From positions 372,001 through 436,000 of the forward strand of contig NZ_CP195793.1 in the NCBI RefSeq assembly GCF_051466335.1: 64,000 nucleotides of DNA, given 5' to 3'. The DNA is from Planctomicrobium sp051466335 (GTDB lineage: Bacteria; Planctomycetota; Planctomycetia; Planctomycetales; Planctomycetaceae). A model generated the notes under the pieces. That model was not told the DNA's origin. It made no database searches and was given only the letters and a program-made list of their open reading frames with translations. Shown piece after piece: positions 43,001 through 51,096 of the stretch. Each line of letters opens with the position of its first letter. The stretch's first letter is position 1. The position numbers and the translations under genes are program-made.

Positions 43001-45187
43001 CATCTGAACGACCCGGGAGTCATTCCCAATCTTCTGCTGACTGGCGGGGGAGCGCCAACCGGTATCACGTTCTACGAAGGAAAATTGCTCCCCAAAGAAT
43101 TGCATGGTGCCATTCTGCACTGTGACGCCGGCCCGAATGTGTGCCGCGCCTATGTTCCTACAGTCGACGGAGCAGGGTACACAGCGACGACAATCGACCT
43201 GCTGAACGGGGCACGCAATCAATGGTTCCGACCAAGCGATGTCTGTGTCGCCCCGGATGGCAGCGTTTTTGTTGCTGACTGGTACGATCCGGGAGTCGGT
43301 GGGCACCGCATGCAGGACGCTCGGCGCGGTCGCATCTTCCGACTCGCCCCCGAGAACGCATCCGCCTACATTTCGCCAAAGGTCGATGTCTCAACGCCGG
43401 AATCGGCGGTCGAGGCGTTGCAGTCACCGAACATGTCTGTTCGCTATCTGGCCTGGACTGCTCTGCAAAACATGGGAGCCAAGGCTGAAAGTGCTCTGGT
43501 CAAACTCCGCAATTCCGACGATCCAGCGATTCAGGCGCGAGCGGTTTGGCTGCTCGGGAAACTCAAACTGGATCACACTCGTTTGGTTGAGCACCTGAAA
43601 TCTGCTTTGACGGATAGCAATCCAAACATTCGAATCACCGGGATTCGCCTACTTCGTCAACTCTTCGATCAAGTGACTTTCGAGGACATCAACGGCGCAT
43701 TGACCTTTGACGACGCCTCACCAGCGGTCCGCCGCGAAATGTTGATCGCGCTTCGTGAAGTGTCAGCGAGCTGGGTAGGCGACGACGGCAGTCAGGCCCA
43801 CTACGGGCACGCTTGGACCCGATTGGCTCAGCAGTACGACGGGAAAGACCGTTGGTACCTCGAAGCACTCGGAATCGCGGCGAATGGTCGCTGGGATGTT
43901 TGTCTCGCAAGTTGGCTGAAGGTCGTCGGAGATCAATGGCTGGCGACATCTGCTGGTCGGGATATTGTCTGGCGTTCACGAGCTGAGCAAACCGCTGAGC
44001 TACTCGCCAAGATCATCGAGAGTCCACAGACTCCCGATTCCGAGATTCTCCGTCACATCCGAGCATTGGACTTCCAGCCTCGTGAGACGCGAGAGGCAGC
44101 CGCTCTGAAATTGGCGTTCGCGAACCTCAAAGGGGAGCCAGCACGAGTCAACGCAATTCGAGCCGAAGCGATCAGTCGACTCGGGAACGTTGATGTCAAA
44201 TCGACTCCTCCGAGATTGGAGATCATAGAAAGTCTTCTGAAATCGGTTTCGGGTCAACCAGAGTTTCTACGCATCGTAAGTCAGTTCGAGTTGGAAGATC
44301 ATTATCCAGCTGTACTGGCACTCGCTCAGTCCCAACCACAGTCGCAACTGGGGATCAATGCCTGCCATGTTCTTTTCAACAAGAACCAGCAGCAGCTCAT
44401 TCTCAGCGCGCTCACCTCCGATGACCGGGAACAGGCTGAGAAAACCTTTACCGTTGTCGGTGCGTCAGGAGACGGTCGTAGTTTCGAAATCCTGAGCGGT
44501 CTCCTCAGCGATGGTCAGAACCCACTCTGGATTCGTCAGGCCGCCGTGAGAGCATTGGGTTCGTCAAATTCCGGGGCGCAATTCCTTCTGAATCTGGCCA
44601 AAGAAGGAAAGCAGCCATCAGAACTGGCACAGGCATTTGCAGCCGCTCTGACGACAGCTTCACATCCTGATATCCGAAACCAGGCGATCAAGCTGTATCC
44701 GCCCCCACCGGGGAAGGATTCTGAACCGCTTCCGCCAATTCAGGAGCTGGTTCGACGCGCCGGAAATCCTGAAGTTGGAAAGGTGATTTACAACACGACC
44801 GGAACCTGCAACAAGTGCCATCAAGTGAACGGCATCGGTCAGGATGTCGGCCCGAACCTTTCTGAAATTGGAAAGAAGCTCGCCAAGCCAGCGTTCTACG
44901 AAGCGATTCTGTTTCCTTCATCTGCAATCAGCCACGGATACGAAAACTGGTTGATCGCGACAGAAGATGGACAGATTCTCACCGGATTGCTTGTGAGCGA
45001 AACAGGCGATGAGATTCAGATTAAAGACGACAAAGGGATCGTCCGCACGATCAAGTTGTCTGAGATCGAAGAACGCAAAAAGCAGGACATCTCACTGATG
45101 CCTGCCGACCTGCAGAAGCTGATGACAACAGATGAACTTGTGGATCTGGTGGAATACATGACGACTCTTCAGGAACGTCGCCTGTAA
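40061..45187 (+). CDS. 1708-residue secreted fusion: DUF1080, ThuA, NPCBM, PVC dehydrogenase, HEAT, cytochrome c
   Basis: One uninterrupted frame with a signal peptide (residues 1-20, LLVVCFISLLSCQTAWS/AD). Domains by approximate residues: 25-230 DUF1080 (FKPIFDGKTLDGWKGEEGFWKV, NSGIQFRGVQ); 235-485 ThuA-like (IVFVAGNPSHAYFSHEH, ending VVLNAILWTAHGE); 540-690 NPCBM (GTHANSVIHFKL, FAGIDDGG); 710-1100 PVC-type membrane-bound dehydrogenase/propeller (VHPDLVATLFASEPMMSNPSTIDIDHLGRIWMCE, FRNNWEACVDSYGTIWQSDND); 1110-1560 HEAT repeats; 1570-1700 c-type cytochrome with CNKCH (residue about 1582) and a distal Met region. Each is a known planctomycete module; it probably oxidises sugars or glycans, passing electrons to the heme. 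A strong terminator follows. Confidence 0.9.
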   Translation: MQRLLVVCFISLLSCQTAWSADQEAGFKPIFDGKTLDGWKGEEGFWKVADGAIVGETTAEKPLNHNTFLVWERGDVDDFELRLKFRLSGSDAANSGIQFRGVQQPNGQVVGYQADIDRSGTYCGMLYDEAARGFLAERGQKSVFNESGEKQSEQVNDKAELLKHIDINGWNEYAILAKGSHIVLKINGHVTAELIDHDKNGLDRIGILALQLHAGPPMKVEFKDILLKRLPLEDDWKKIVFVAGNPSHAYFSHEHRAGCLLLQKSFEAARKEHGLKVISTVYTNGFPKDTTAFDNASTVVAYCDGGAGHFLNPHLKEFDKEIVPSGIGLVCIHYGVETTKGEAGDHFLKWIGGYFEPHWSVNPHWTATFDRFPDHPISRGVRPFEINDEWYYHMRFVPEMKGVTPILTALPPRESLNREDGPHSNNPAVREAVLVREEPQHMGWAYDREDGKGRGFGFTGGHNHVNWQHDDFRKVVLNAILWTAHGEVPENGVESPSLSKEEMEANQDEPAPADFKFHPVQQNKVSANTVPLKAKPIFQSPIITPATPGHGVKIDVDVSGAKSLYLVVTDAGDGYSYDWANWGSPTLLVDPEDPSKGSLKLTELKWETASSAWGEVRVNANAEGRDLRINGKPVPFGIGTHANSVIHFKLPDDHKFTRFQSFAGIDDGGSQQGNSSVRFLLFNQAPPESVISATAGGASHETEVAVEQLDVHPDLVATLFASEPMMSNPSTIDIDHLGRIWMCEAINYRAFANRDVIGERPESDRILVLEDVDGDGVADKSTTFYSGPDVDSAHGVLVLPTVDGKGLRLLVSALDKVFFLIDDNGDLKADRKEVLFTGIDGAQHDHGIHAVHFGPDGKFYFNFGNSGVRIKDKNGEPIVDKAGNVVEDAGKPYRQGMVFRCNLDGSDFETLGWNFRNNWEACVDSYGTIWQSDNDDDGNRGVRINYVMEFGNYGYVDEISGAGWPAHRTNMESDIPSRHWHLNDPGVIPNLLLTGGGAPTGITFYEGKLLPKELHGAILHCDAGPNVCRAYVPTVDGAGYTATTIDLLNGARNQWFRPSDVCVAPDGSVFVADWYDPGVGGHRMQDARRGRIFRLAPENASAYISPKVDVSTPESAVEALQSPNMSVRYLAWTALQNMGAKAESALVKLRNSDDPAIQARAVWLLGKLKLDHTRLVEHLKSALTDSNPNIRITGIRLLRQLFDQVTFEDINGALTFDDASPAVRREMLIALREVSASWVGDDGSQAHYGHAWTRLAQQYDGKDRWYLEALGIAANGRWDVCLASWLKVVGDQWLATSAGRDIVWRSRAEQTAELLAKIIESPQTPDSEILRHIRALDFQPRETREAAALKLAFANLKGEPARVNAIRAEAISRLGNVDVKSTPPRLEIIESLLKSVSGQPEFLRIVSQFELEDHYPAVLALAQSQPQSQLGINACHVLFNKNQQQLILSALTSDDREQAEKTFTVVGASGDGRSFEILSGLLSDGQNPLWIRQAAVRALGSSNSGAQFLLNLAKEGKQPSELAQAFAAALTTASHPDIRNQAIKLYPPPPGKDSEPLPPIQELVRRAGNPEVGKVIYNTTGTCNKCHQVNGIGQDVGPNLSEIGKKLAKPAFYEAILFPSSAISHGYENWLIATEDGQILTGLLVSETGDEIQIKDDKGIVRTIKLSEIEERKKQDISLMPADLQKLMTTDELVDLVEYMTTLQERRL

Positions 45188-45213
45188 TTCATCGGAAGTC
45201 ACATCAAACGACC

Positions 45214-45249
45214 GAACGCCATCTCTCCTGAGGTGGCGTTCTTTCATTT
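45214..45249 (+). terminator. Intrinsic terminator after the giant gene
   Basis: A 12-bp stem GAACGCCATCTC/GAGGTGGCGTTC (one G-U pair, 4-nt loop) followed by TTTCATTTC. Confidence 0.8.
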
Positions 45250-45264
45250 CATCAAGAGCCTCAG

Positions 45265-46029
45265 TCAAGCATCCATCGCCAACTGAATGACTTCCTGATC
45301 CAGATCGAGATACCCCTTCCAATCCTGCGGAGTGATCAGCCCATCATGGAGTGCTGAAGAGACCATCGCGCCATCCACGCGGTCCAATGACAATTTCTGA
45401 AGATCCGCGAGTGAACGCACTCCACCGCCGGTCCAGAGCACGAGATCAGGCCAGCGTTTTTTGATTGTGTGACATAACGCTCCGGTAGCGACGCCAGAAT
45501 GCGAGCCGACTTTCGCGACGTCCAGGATAATCATTTGCCGCACTCCGCAATCCACGGCAGTCCAGACAATTTCAATCGGATTCTTATTGCCAGCCGCAGC
45601 TCCAAACGGTTCGCCATTTTTCAAATCGAGACTGAAAAGAATTTGCTCAGCCCCCAGACTGCTGACAAACTCCCGCATCAACTCCAGATCAGGGAGCGAC
45701 TCCAGACTGACGATGACTTTTTTTACTCCCATCTTGAGCAATTGCTCAGCCTGTAAGATGGTGCGAATTCCGCTGTCCACAGAAATCGATAACCCCGCTT
45801 CAACGATCTGTGCCAAAATCGCATACTGCGGTTGATCGAACTGAATACCGTCCAGATCCGCCACGTAGAGCTGCCGAGCCTGATAATTCTGGCTCAACGC
45901 CAGCGCAGTCTGGAGTGGATCAGAACTCTCCAGCAACCGACTCTTGTTCGGGAGGTACTTCTCACGCTGGCCAGCATGACCGCGGACGACCACCCCTTGC
46001 ATCAAATCAACAACCGGTACGAGCTCCAT
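45265..46029 (-). CDS. HisA/HisF-fold protein, likely the COG1411 type of C1 metabolism
   Basis: A 254-residue (beta/alpha)8 protein preceded by GAGGT. It starts LVPVVDLMQGVVVRGHAGQREKYLP, where 'D...G..v' matches HisA, but the rest departs from true HisA: YVADLDGIQFDQPQYAILAQIVEAGLSISVDSGIRTILQAEQLLKMGVKKVIVSLESLPDLELM and VLWTGGGVRSLADL. The catalytic Asp of HisA on strand 1 is present (D8). This pattern resembles the HisA-related proteins (COG1411) found with methanopterin-linked C1 genes in methylotrophs, methanogens and planctomycetes. The Fae-like gene is 10 kb away in this window. HisA for histidine is the alternative. Confidence 0.65.
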   Translation of the reverse strand: MELVPVVDLMQGVVVRGHAGQREKYLPNKSRLLESSDPLQTALALSQNYQARQLYVADLDGIQFDQPQYAILAQIVEAGLSISVDSGIRTILQAEQLLKMGVKKVIVSLESLPDLELMREFVSSLGAEQILFSLDLKNGEPFGAAAGNKNPIEIVWTAVDCGVRQMIILDVAKVGSHSGVATGALCHTIKKRWPDLVLWTGGGVRSLADLQKLSLDRVDGAMVSSALHDGLITPQDWKGYLDLDQEVIQLAMDA

Positions 46030-46326
46030 GATTAGACCTCAGCAGAAGCGTTCAGAAAGGCCCGGCTGCGACGGGGGATATTTCTCCGTACCTTCAATAT
46101 TACGTCTCAGATGACTCGCTGAACAATGGAAAACGTATCAAGTTCGAGCGAGTTCGGAACGAGTGCAGCCGAGAATGGAGGAGTGAGTCGAAAGAACTGA
46201 AGTATAGGAGGACTGGGAAAGCGCCGCGTCGAAGCGTGCGTCCAATTCGTCTTCAGACGTTCAACCACACACGTTCTCTCGAGATTTTTCGCCGAGATTC
46301 CTACCGAACGATCTTCCCGAGAGTCG
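46030..46326. other. Intergenic stretch, no gene seen
   Basis: About 300 bp between two minus-strand genes. It contains only shadow frames. A GGGTTCGAGTCCCG string nearby (46374-46388, inside the acyltransferase gene) resembles a tRNA T-arm but has no matching acceptor or anticodon arms. Nothing else supportable is seen. Confidence 0.35.
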
Positions 46327-47064
46327 TTAGGCAGCGTTCGCGAGCCCAGTTTCCGAATTCGCAGGCACGGGTTCGAGTCCCGCTGCAATCCGGTCCGCTC
46401 GTTCCTGCAACAGATCCATCCGAGACTGGAGGTCCTTACAAAAACCATTCAACTGGTCGCGCCGAACATCCGCTGGGATATGCATCGGCTCTCCCCCCAG
46501 CACATAGACTCTGGTGAATGGACGCGGAACAAGCAAATCCGTCCAGCGCCCTTTGGGGTACCAGGCCTTTTTCGCGGAGCAGGCAACCGGCACGATCGGG
46601 CGTCCCGTTTGTGACGCCAAAAAAATGATCCCCGGTTTCACAGTGCGACGTGGACCACGTGGACCATCCGTCGTCACGACGATGTGATAGTCTCGAGCAG
46701 CGTCGATCAATTGCTTCGCAGCAGCGGCGCCACCATTTCCGTTGGATCCGCGGACAGGATGAATTCCAACAGCATTCATCACTTCTGCGACGTATTCCCC
46801 ATCCGCATGCCGACTGGTCAACGCAGCACAATGGTGGACTGGGCCACAAAATAGCGAATTCAGAATGCCATCATGCCAGGTACAATACACATACCTATTG
46901 TCGCCAGAAGGTGCGTAAGGACTCGTTTGAGGGGCCCCCTCAATGACACGAATTCGGCACGTGGAATAGAGGCAACGACACAGAAAGGCGATCACTCGAG
47001 AAATCAAACGAATCACGCGGCGATTACGGAGTCTCACGGAACCTGTTTCCTGTTGGCAGAGCAA
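46327..47064 (-). CDS. Lysophospholipid acyltransferase-like protein (DUF374)
   Basis: A 245-residue protein, starting at TTG 47064 or at GTG 47037 (the alternative has AGGAAACAGG upstream). DUF374 family features: an N-terminal hydrophobic part (VIRLISRVIAFLCRCLYST), YVYCTWHDGILNSLF (the HxxxxD-type acyltransferase site is here degenerate to HD within WHDG), SRHADGEYVAEVMNAVGIHPVRGSNGNGGAAAA, and VVTTDGPRGPRRTVKPGIIFLASQTGRPIVPVAC, which is the diagnostic 'DGPrGP...kpG...lA..tg.pi.P' block. Such proteins add acyl chains to lipid A-like or phospholipid precursors at the membrane. Alone in its transcript. Confidence 0.82.
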   Translation of the reverse strand: MLCQQETGSVRLRNRRVIRLISRVIAFLCRCLYSTCRIRVIEGAPQTSPYAPSGDNRYVYCTWHDGILNSLFCGPVHHCAALTSRHADGEYVAEVMNAVGIHPVRGSNGNGGAAAAKQLIDAARDYHIVVTTDGPRGPRRTVKPGIIFLASQTGRPIVPVACSAKKAWYPKGRWTDLLVPRPFTRVYVLGGEPMHIPADVRRDQLNGFCKDLQSRMDLLQERADRIAAGLEPVPANSETGLANAA

Positions 47065-47151
47065 ACAGGGAGATCTTCTCGGATCTCCCCAACTTCCAGT
47101 CCTGGTGGCTAATCGGCTTTAAGAACAAACAGCTCAACAAACAATGTGGCT

Positions 47152-48486
47152 TTACTTCGTCAGAAGTATTTCCAACTCCTGATCAAGCTGCGCGACATTC
47201 ACATGAATGCTGCGTACGACTCCATTTGCATCGACCAGCCAGTATTCCGGGACATTAATCACACCATAGTGCCGGGCAACAGGATTTCGTGAACCACGTT
47301 TTTCTGGATCAGAGAAGAAGATACTCTTCCAGGCGATTCCACGATTGGCAACGAATTCTTCCGCCAGCCTGTCTTCGCGATCAAGATTCACCCCAACGAC
47401 TGCCAGTTTTCCATTTGAAGTCTGAATCGCTGTCTGAATTTTGGGGAGATCTCGCTGAAACTCAGCGGAATTAGACGCCCAGAAGGCCACGAGCAACGTC
47501 TTTCCTCGATACTGATTCGCTGATGTGAACTCCCCGTCCAACGTCGAGCCCCCGAAATCGGCCAGTGGTTTTCCAGTTAATCGCAACCGTCGCAACGCAC
47601 CTGCAACCTGCTCTTGATATGGAGAATCCGGAGCAATCTGTTCAATCATCGCCAGGCACGATTCCGCTTCGAAATCCAGCTTCAGCTGCTCGCAAGCGCG
47701 GCCTGCGGCAATCAGATTGACCGCTGCCCTGTTCGTTTCCTGAGGAAATCGTTCGGCAAACAATCGAGCCTGTCGAGAAAAGGCCTTCGCCCATTTCGCG
47801 TCAGTCTTTGCAAACTTCACAGCTTGGATCTGGGTCAATTCCACCAAATGTGAAGCCGCCTCCACTGCTGCAAATGATCGTGGATCTCGCGAGTAAAGAG
47901 CCTCAGCGTTCTCGTCCAGAAGTTGAATTTGGGATTCGTCACCGTCAACCGCCAATTCGACCCGGGCATCCGAGAGGAAAATCACAGCGGCATTGAAGAG
48001 TTCGGTCGATTCAGGGGATTGGTTGGTTTTTCCGATAACCTGAGTTGCCAGCTCAACGATTTTTTGATTCCGGCGGACTCGTTCAATTGCGACCTGTTCC
48101 GGCGTCAGCTCAATTTCTTCGTACTTCTCAACTCTGCCGGGAATTCGTTGACGAACTCGATCAAGTGGCAAGTTCCGAAGCCGTGAGATTTCCATCACGA
48201 CCCATTCCGGAGAATCTTTCGTTGGACCGTCCACCACTGTTTCTTCGTTTGAGATTAACTCAATCTCGGCAGTCTGACGGAACGCAGCACGGTTCTGCTG
48301 AGTCGGCAATTCCTCTTCACGAGTGGGATGATGCGAGTATTCTGGTTGTTGTTGACCGATGGGGGCAGGGACTTCACCGCAACCAGAGAGTTGGACGACG
48401 AGGCAGGACGCTCCCAAGCTGAGAAGCATGCCTGTCCAGAAATCTCGATAAAGAGGCTGAGACTGTCTGAAATTGAAGTCACTCAT
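47152..48486 (-). CDS. Lipoprotein with a thioredoxin-like (TlpA/AhpC-TSA) domain lacking the CxxC
   Basis: A 444-residue protein. ATG 48486 has AAGGAA upstream; the frame starts 13 codons earlier. The signal peptide ends in LSGC (about residue 36) so it is a lipoprotein. Residues 60-300 form helices rich in Glu, Ala and Gln, perhaps repeats. The C-terminal 140 residues are thioredoxin-like: LADFGGSTLDGEFTSANQYRGKTLLVAFWASNSAEFQRDLPKIQTAIQTSNGKLAVVGVNLDRED, then YGVINVPEYWLVDANGVVRSI. The usual WC..C after the FWA strand is replaced by ASNS, so no redox pair exists. It is divergent to the lipoyl-like gene by 113 bp. Confidence 0.75.
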   Translation of the reverse strand: MSDFNFRQSQPLYRDFWTGMLLSLGASCLVVQLSGCGEVPAPIGQQQPEYSHHPTREEELPTQQNRAAFRQTAEIELISNEETVVDGPTKDSPEWVVMEISRLRNLPLDRVRQRIPGRVEKYEEIELTPEQVAIERVRRNQKIVELATQVIGKTNQSPESTELFNAAVIFLSDARVELAVDGDESQIQLLDENAEALYSRDPRSFAAVEAASHLVELTQIQAVKFAKTDAKWAKAFSRQARLFAERFPQETNRAAVNLIAAGRACEQLKLDFEAESCLAMIEQIAPDSPYQEQVAGALRRLRLTGKPLADFGGSTLDGEFTSANQYRGKTLLVAFWASNSAEFQRDLPKIQTAIQTSNGKLAVVGVNLDREDRLAEEFVANRGIAWKSIFFSDPEKRGSRNPVARHYGVINVPEYWLVDANGVVRSIHVNVAQLDQELEILLTK

Positions 48487-48599
48487 AGTGGTGCGTTCCT
48501 TGCCGGTTTGAGACTCTGCACACAATTGAACGATGCAAAATCAACGACAATGTCTTCCGTGGCACTGCCGCAAAACGCCTTTTACGCAATTTCTACAAA

Positions 48600-48863
48600 A
48601 TGAATCAAGATCCATTCTCAGAGCACGTCAATGAAGTTCGACTCCCCAACTTAGGAGGTACGGGCGAATCCATCACTTTTGGCCAATGGCTTGTCTCTTT
48701 GGATTCAAAAGTCATTGCAGGAGAACGAATTGCAGAAATCCACCTGCCGGGGACTCTGTTCTTTCTGGAAGCGCAAGAAGAAGGGACCCTGATTCAACAG
48801 TTCGTCAAAACAGGCGATCCCCTCGTTGCAGAACAGATTGTTTGTCGAATTCAGCGTCACTAA
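48600..48863 (+). CDS. Small lipoyl/biotinyl-like domain lacking the modified lysine
   Basis: An 87-residue protein. EVRLPNLGGTGESITFGQWLVSLDSKVIAGERIAEIHLPGTLFFLEAQEEGTLIQQFVKTGDPLVAEQIVCRIQ follows the lipoyl domain plan (v..P.lG.s...g....wlv..Gd.V..Ge.l.ei..dK...ev.a...G.l......Gd.v.vg..i..i). At the place of the conserved DK turn the sequence is LPGTL, with no lysine, so lipoylation or biotinylation should not occur. It is divergent to the degenerate thioredoxin-like lipoprotein. A non-modified structural role, or an enzyme-adaptor role, is inferred. Positions of residues are shown in short pieces only where needed. Confidence 0.6.
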   Translation: MNQDPFSEHVNEVRLPNLGGTGESITFGQWLVSLDSKVIAGERIAEIHLPGTLFFLEAQEEGTLIQQFVKTGDPLVAEQIVCRIQRH

Positions 48864-48882
48864 CGTCTCTCGAAGAGACCGC

Positions 48883-50019
48883 TTACGATTGCCACCCCAA
48901 GGCGGAAAGGGCTTCAATCGGGGCAACGTCCCCGAAACTGATTCCCAGCGCCCGGGCAGCTTCGATCCCGGAGTTATCCTTTGTGACTTGTGACAGCTTT
49001 CCAACCGCTTCTTTGATGGGGACTGCGGTAATTTGCGGCGGCTGGTAAGAGACCATCATTCCAAACCGCTTCTGAATCAGCAGCCGAACCGCATGCGCCC
49101 CGTACATGGTTGCCAGACAACGGTCGAAGTTTGTGGGTGGACCACCTCGTTGCAGATGCCCCAGCACAACACAGCGGACTTCTCGCTTCAATCGATGTTC
49201 AATTTCATGAGCGAGAATTTCACCGATTCCGCCCAGTCTCACCTGGCCGGCAGCGGGACCGTCCGGCTGACCTGATGTGACTAATTCCCCATCGGGCAAG
49301 CGGGCCCCTTCAGCAACGACGATGACGGAAAAGGGCTTTTTCTCCCGGTCCCGATCCAGAATCTTCTGACAGACATGTTCGAACTTCCAATCAATCTCTG
49401 GAAGTAGGATCACGCCTGCTCCGCCGGCAATCCCGGAATGCAATGCGATCCAACCAGCGTGTCGTCCCATGACCTCGACAATCATGACGCGTTCATGGCT
49501 GATGGCCGTCGTGTAGAGGCGATCGATTGCATCAGTGGCACAGGCAACTGCGCTATCAAATCCAAATGAAAACGCAGTTGATGAGAGATCGTTGTCAATT
49601 GTCTTGGGAACGCCGATTACAGGGATCCCTGCTTCTTCGAACTGTTCCGCGACCGCTAACGAGCCATCTCCACCGATACAGATCAATCCCTCGAGACTGA
49701 GAACTCGAAAGGTATCTTTCACTTCGTCAATCAAGGCCGCCGGAAGATCAATTCGCTGATCAATTCCACTTCTGGCACCAAACCGACCTTTATTCGTCGA
49801 TCCGAGAATCGTGCCACCCCGGTTAATAATGCCCAGCGTATTATTGTTCGTGAGCATCATGTAATCGACGGGATCGACGAGTCCTTCATAGCCCCTTCGA
49901 AATCCGACGACTTCATATCCAAATCGTGTCGAACTCTTCACAACACTTCGAATCACCGCATTAAGGCCAGGACAGTCTCCACCTGACGTCAGAACACCAA
50001 TTCGCTTTTGACCAGACAT
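48883..50019 (-). CDS. pfkA: 6-phosphofructokinase
   Basis: A 378-residue enzyme of glycolysis. ATG 50019 has GAGG upstream; GTG 50031 is four codons earlier. Motifs: GVLTSGGDCPGLNAVIR, LICIGGDGSLAVAEQF, GVPKTIDNDLSSTAFSFGFDSA (TIDND with catalytic Asp), IVEVMGRHAGWIALHSGIAGGAGVILLPE and VVLGHLQRGGPPTNFDR. The GGDGS motif has Gly where PPi-dependent enzymes have Asp, but PKTIDND has Lys where classic ATP enzymes have Gly. This mix points to the atypical (group III) PFKs. Substrate (ATP versus PPi) is thus not certain. Located alone. Confidence 0.92.
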   Translation of the reverse strand: MSGQKRIGVLTSGGDCPGLNAVIRSVVKSSTRFGYEVVGFRRGYEGLVDPVDYMMLTNNNTLGIINRGGTILGSTNKGRFGARSGIDQRIDLPAALIDEVKDTFRVLSLEGLICIGGDGSLAVAEQFEEAGIPVIGVPKTIDNDLSSTAFSFGFDSAVACATDAIDRLYTTAISHERVMIVEVMGRHAGWIALHSGIAGGAGVILLPEIDWKFEHVCQKILDRDREKKPFSVIVVAEGARLPDGELVTSGQPDGPAAGQVRLGGIGEILAHEIEHRLKREVRCVVLGHLQRGGPPTNFDRCLATMYGAHAVRLLIQKRFGMMVSYQPPQITAVPIKEAVGKLSQVTKDNSGIEAARALGISFGDVAPIEALSALGWQS

Positions 50020-50079
50020 GTTGCCTCGCACTTTCTACGAATTCTTAACCTCGCTGTACTCCTTCAAAAATACCAATGA

Positions 50080-50112
50080 AAAGAAGGCCAAAAAGATGAT
50101 TTGGCCTTCTTT
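50080..50112 (-). terminator. Intrinsic terminator after the DUF6655 lipoprotein gene
   Basis: A perfect 13-bp stem (AAAGAAGGCCAAA with TTTGGCCTTCTTT) and a 7-nt loop; on the minus strand it is followed by TTTTCATT. The plus strand also ends in a T-run, so it may work in both directions between the two minus-strand genes. Confidence 0.8.
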
Positions 50113-50161
50113 TGTCAATCATTTACAAATTGAATAGATTCAAGCATTAGCACATGCTGAA

Positions 50162-50935
50162 CTACTGATGCCACTGGGCGTCAGGCAGCTTCGCGTGTGC
50201 TGCCGGAGCAATCGCATTCTCCGGGGTCGGGGCTTCTGTCGCCAACTGAGTCCCTTCCGTTGAGATTGGCTTAGGCGGAGAAACAAAAGTCACCATACGA
50301 GGAACTTCGTTCTGCTGAAAAGCAGCCGGACCTGTGGTCGACTCAGCAACTTCCTTCTTCACAGTTCCGTTTTGATACGGCCCAACGCCAAACAGGAACC
50401 AGTTACTGTCATCCGCACTGGCAAGACTCGTTCCTCCGGTCCCCAAGGCTTGATTCGTTTCAGGGTCGTATGCAACTAATCCGAGTTTGGCGACGCCTTG
50501 CTGGCTCTTCTTTTCCAAGATCTTGACTTCCGGAATACTGACCATCCCGGGGAGAGTCAGCTGCGGTGTTCCGACATAGGAATTGGCAGAAGTCGTTCCC
50601 ACAGCACCCGCTCGTAACTCGACAATCACATCTGCTTTATCGGGAGCGTCGACAAGCTTTGCCCCCGCTGTAAACAAACGATGCCGTGTCGATGCAACGA
50701 CGTAATTTTTGTCGATGCAATCTACATACTTGTCCTGCAGGAAGACATTTTGGCCGTGGAAGCTGGAGAAATTACACTTATCTAACGACTGATCAACGGC
50801 GTTGGCGACCAACAGTTGCTCGACAGAAGTTCTCGCAGTGTTGGAAGTGGTTGAAGTAGCACACCCAGTCAGGCACGCCAGTGTCATTCCGAACATCGGG
50901 AGTAAAACCGACGCCTGATGATTCATATATTTCAT
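50162..50935 (-). CDS. DUF6655-like lipoprotein
   Basis: A 257-residue protein starting ATG 50935 (GAGGG upstream; another ATG nine nt later). The signal peptide ends in TLACLTGC, so it is a lipoprotein. The mature region begins TSTTSNTARTSVEQLLVANAVDQSLDKCNFSSFHGQNVFLQDKYVDCIDKNYVVASTRHRLFTAGAKLVDAPDKADVIVELRAGAVGTTSANSYVGTPQLTLPGMVSIPEVKILEKKSQQGVAKLGLVAYD, the recognisable DUF6655 pattern in planctomycetes and other bacteria. Four conserved Cys are at residues about 60-100. The C-terminal ~60 residues are Pro/Glu/Ala-rich. Function unknown; envelope location is certain from the lipobox. Confidence 0.75.
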   Translation of the reverse strand: MKYMNHQASVLLPMFGMTLACLTGCATSTTSNTARTSVEQLLVANAVDQSLDKCNFSSFHGQNVFLQDKYVDCIDKNYVVASTRHRLFTAGAKLVDAPDKADVIVELRAGAVGTTSANSYVGTPQLTLPGMVSIPEVKILEKKSQQGVAKLGLVAYDPETNQALGTGGTSLASADDSNWFLFGVGPYQNGTVKKEVAESTTGPAAFQQNEVPRMVTFVSPPKPISTEGTQLATEAPTPENAIAPAAHAKLPDAQWHQ

Positions 50936-51096
50936 AAAACCCTCGGCAATTCGCGCGGCGCGTAAAAAATGATCCCGAACCGGGAACTCTAATGAATGCA
51001 ATTCGCTGCCCGCGTAAAATTCACATCATGTCTGAGCGACGTTAAGCATGTACCGCACCGCACAAAATTTCGTCAATTGGTGTTCAGGAGTTTCCC

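Noticed and set aside
46374..46388. tRNA T-arm-like string GGGTTCGAGTCCCG
   Set aside because: No acceptor, D- or anticodon arms can be drawn around it, and it lies inside the acyltransferase coding sequence.
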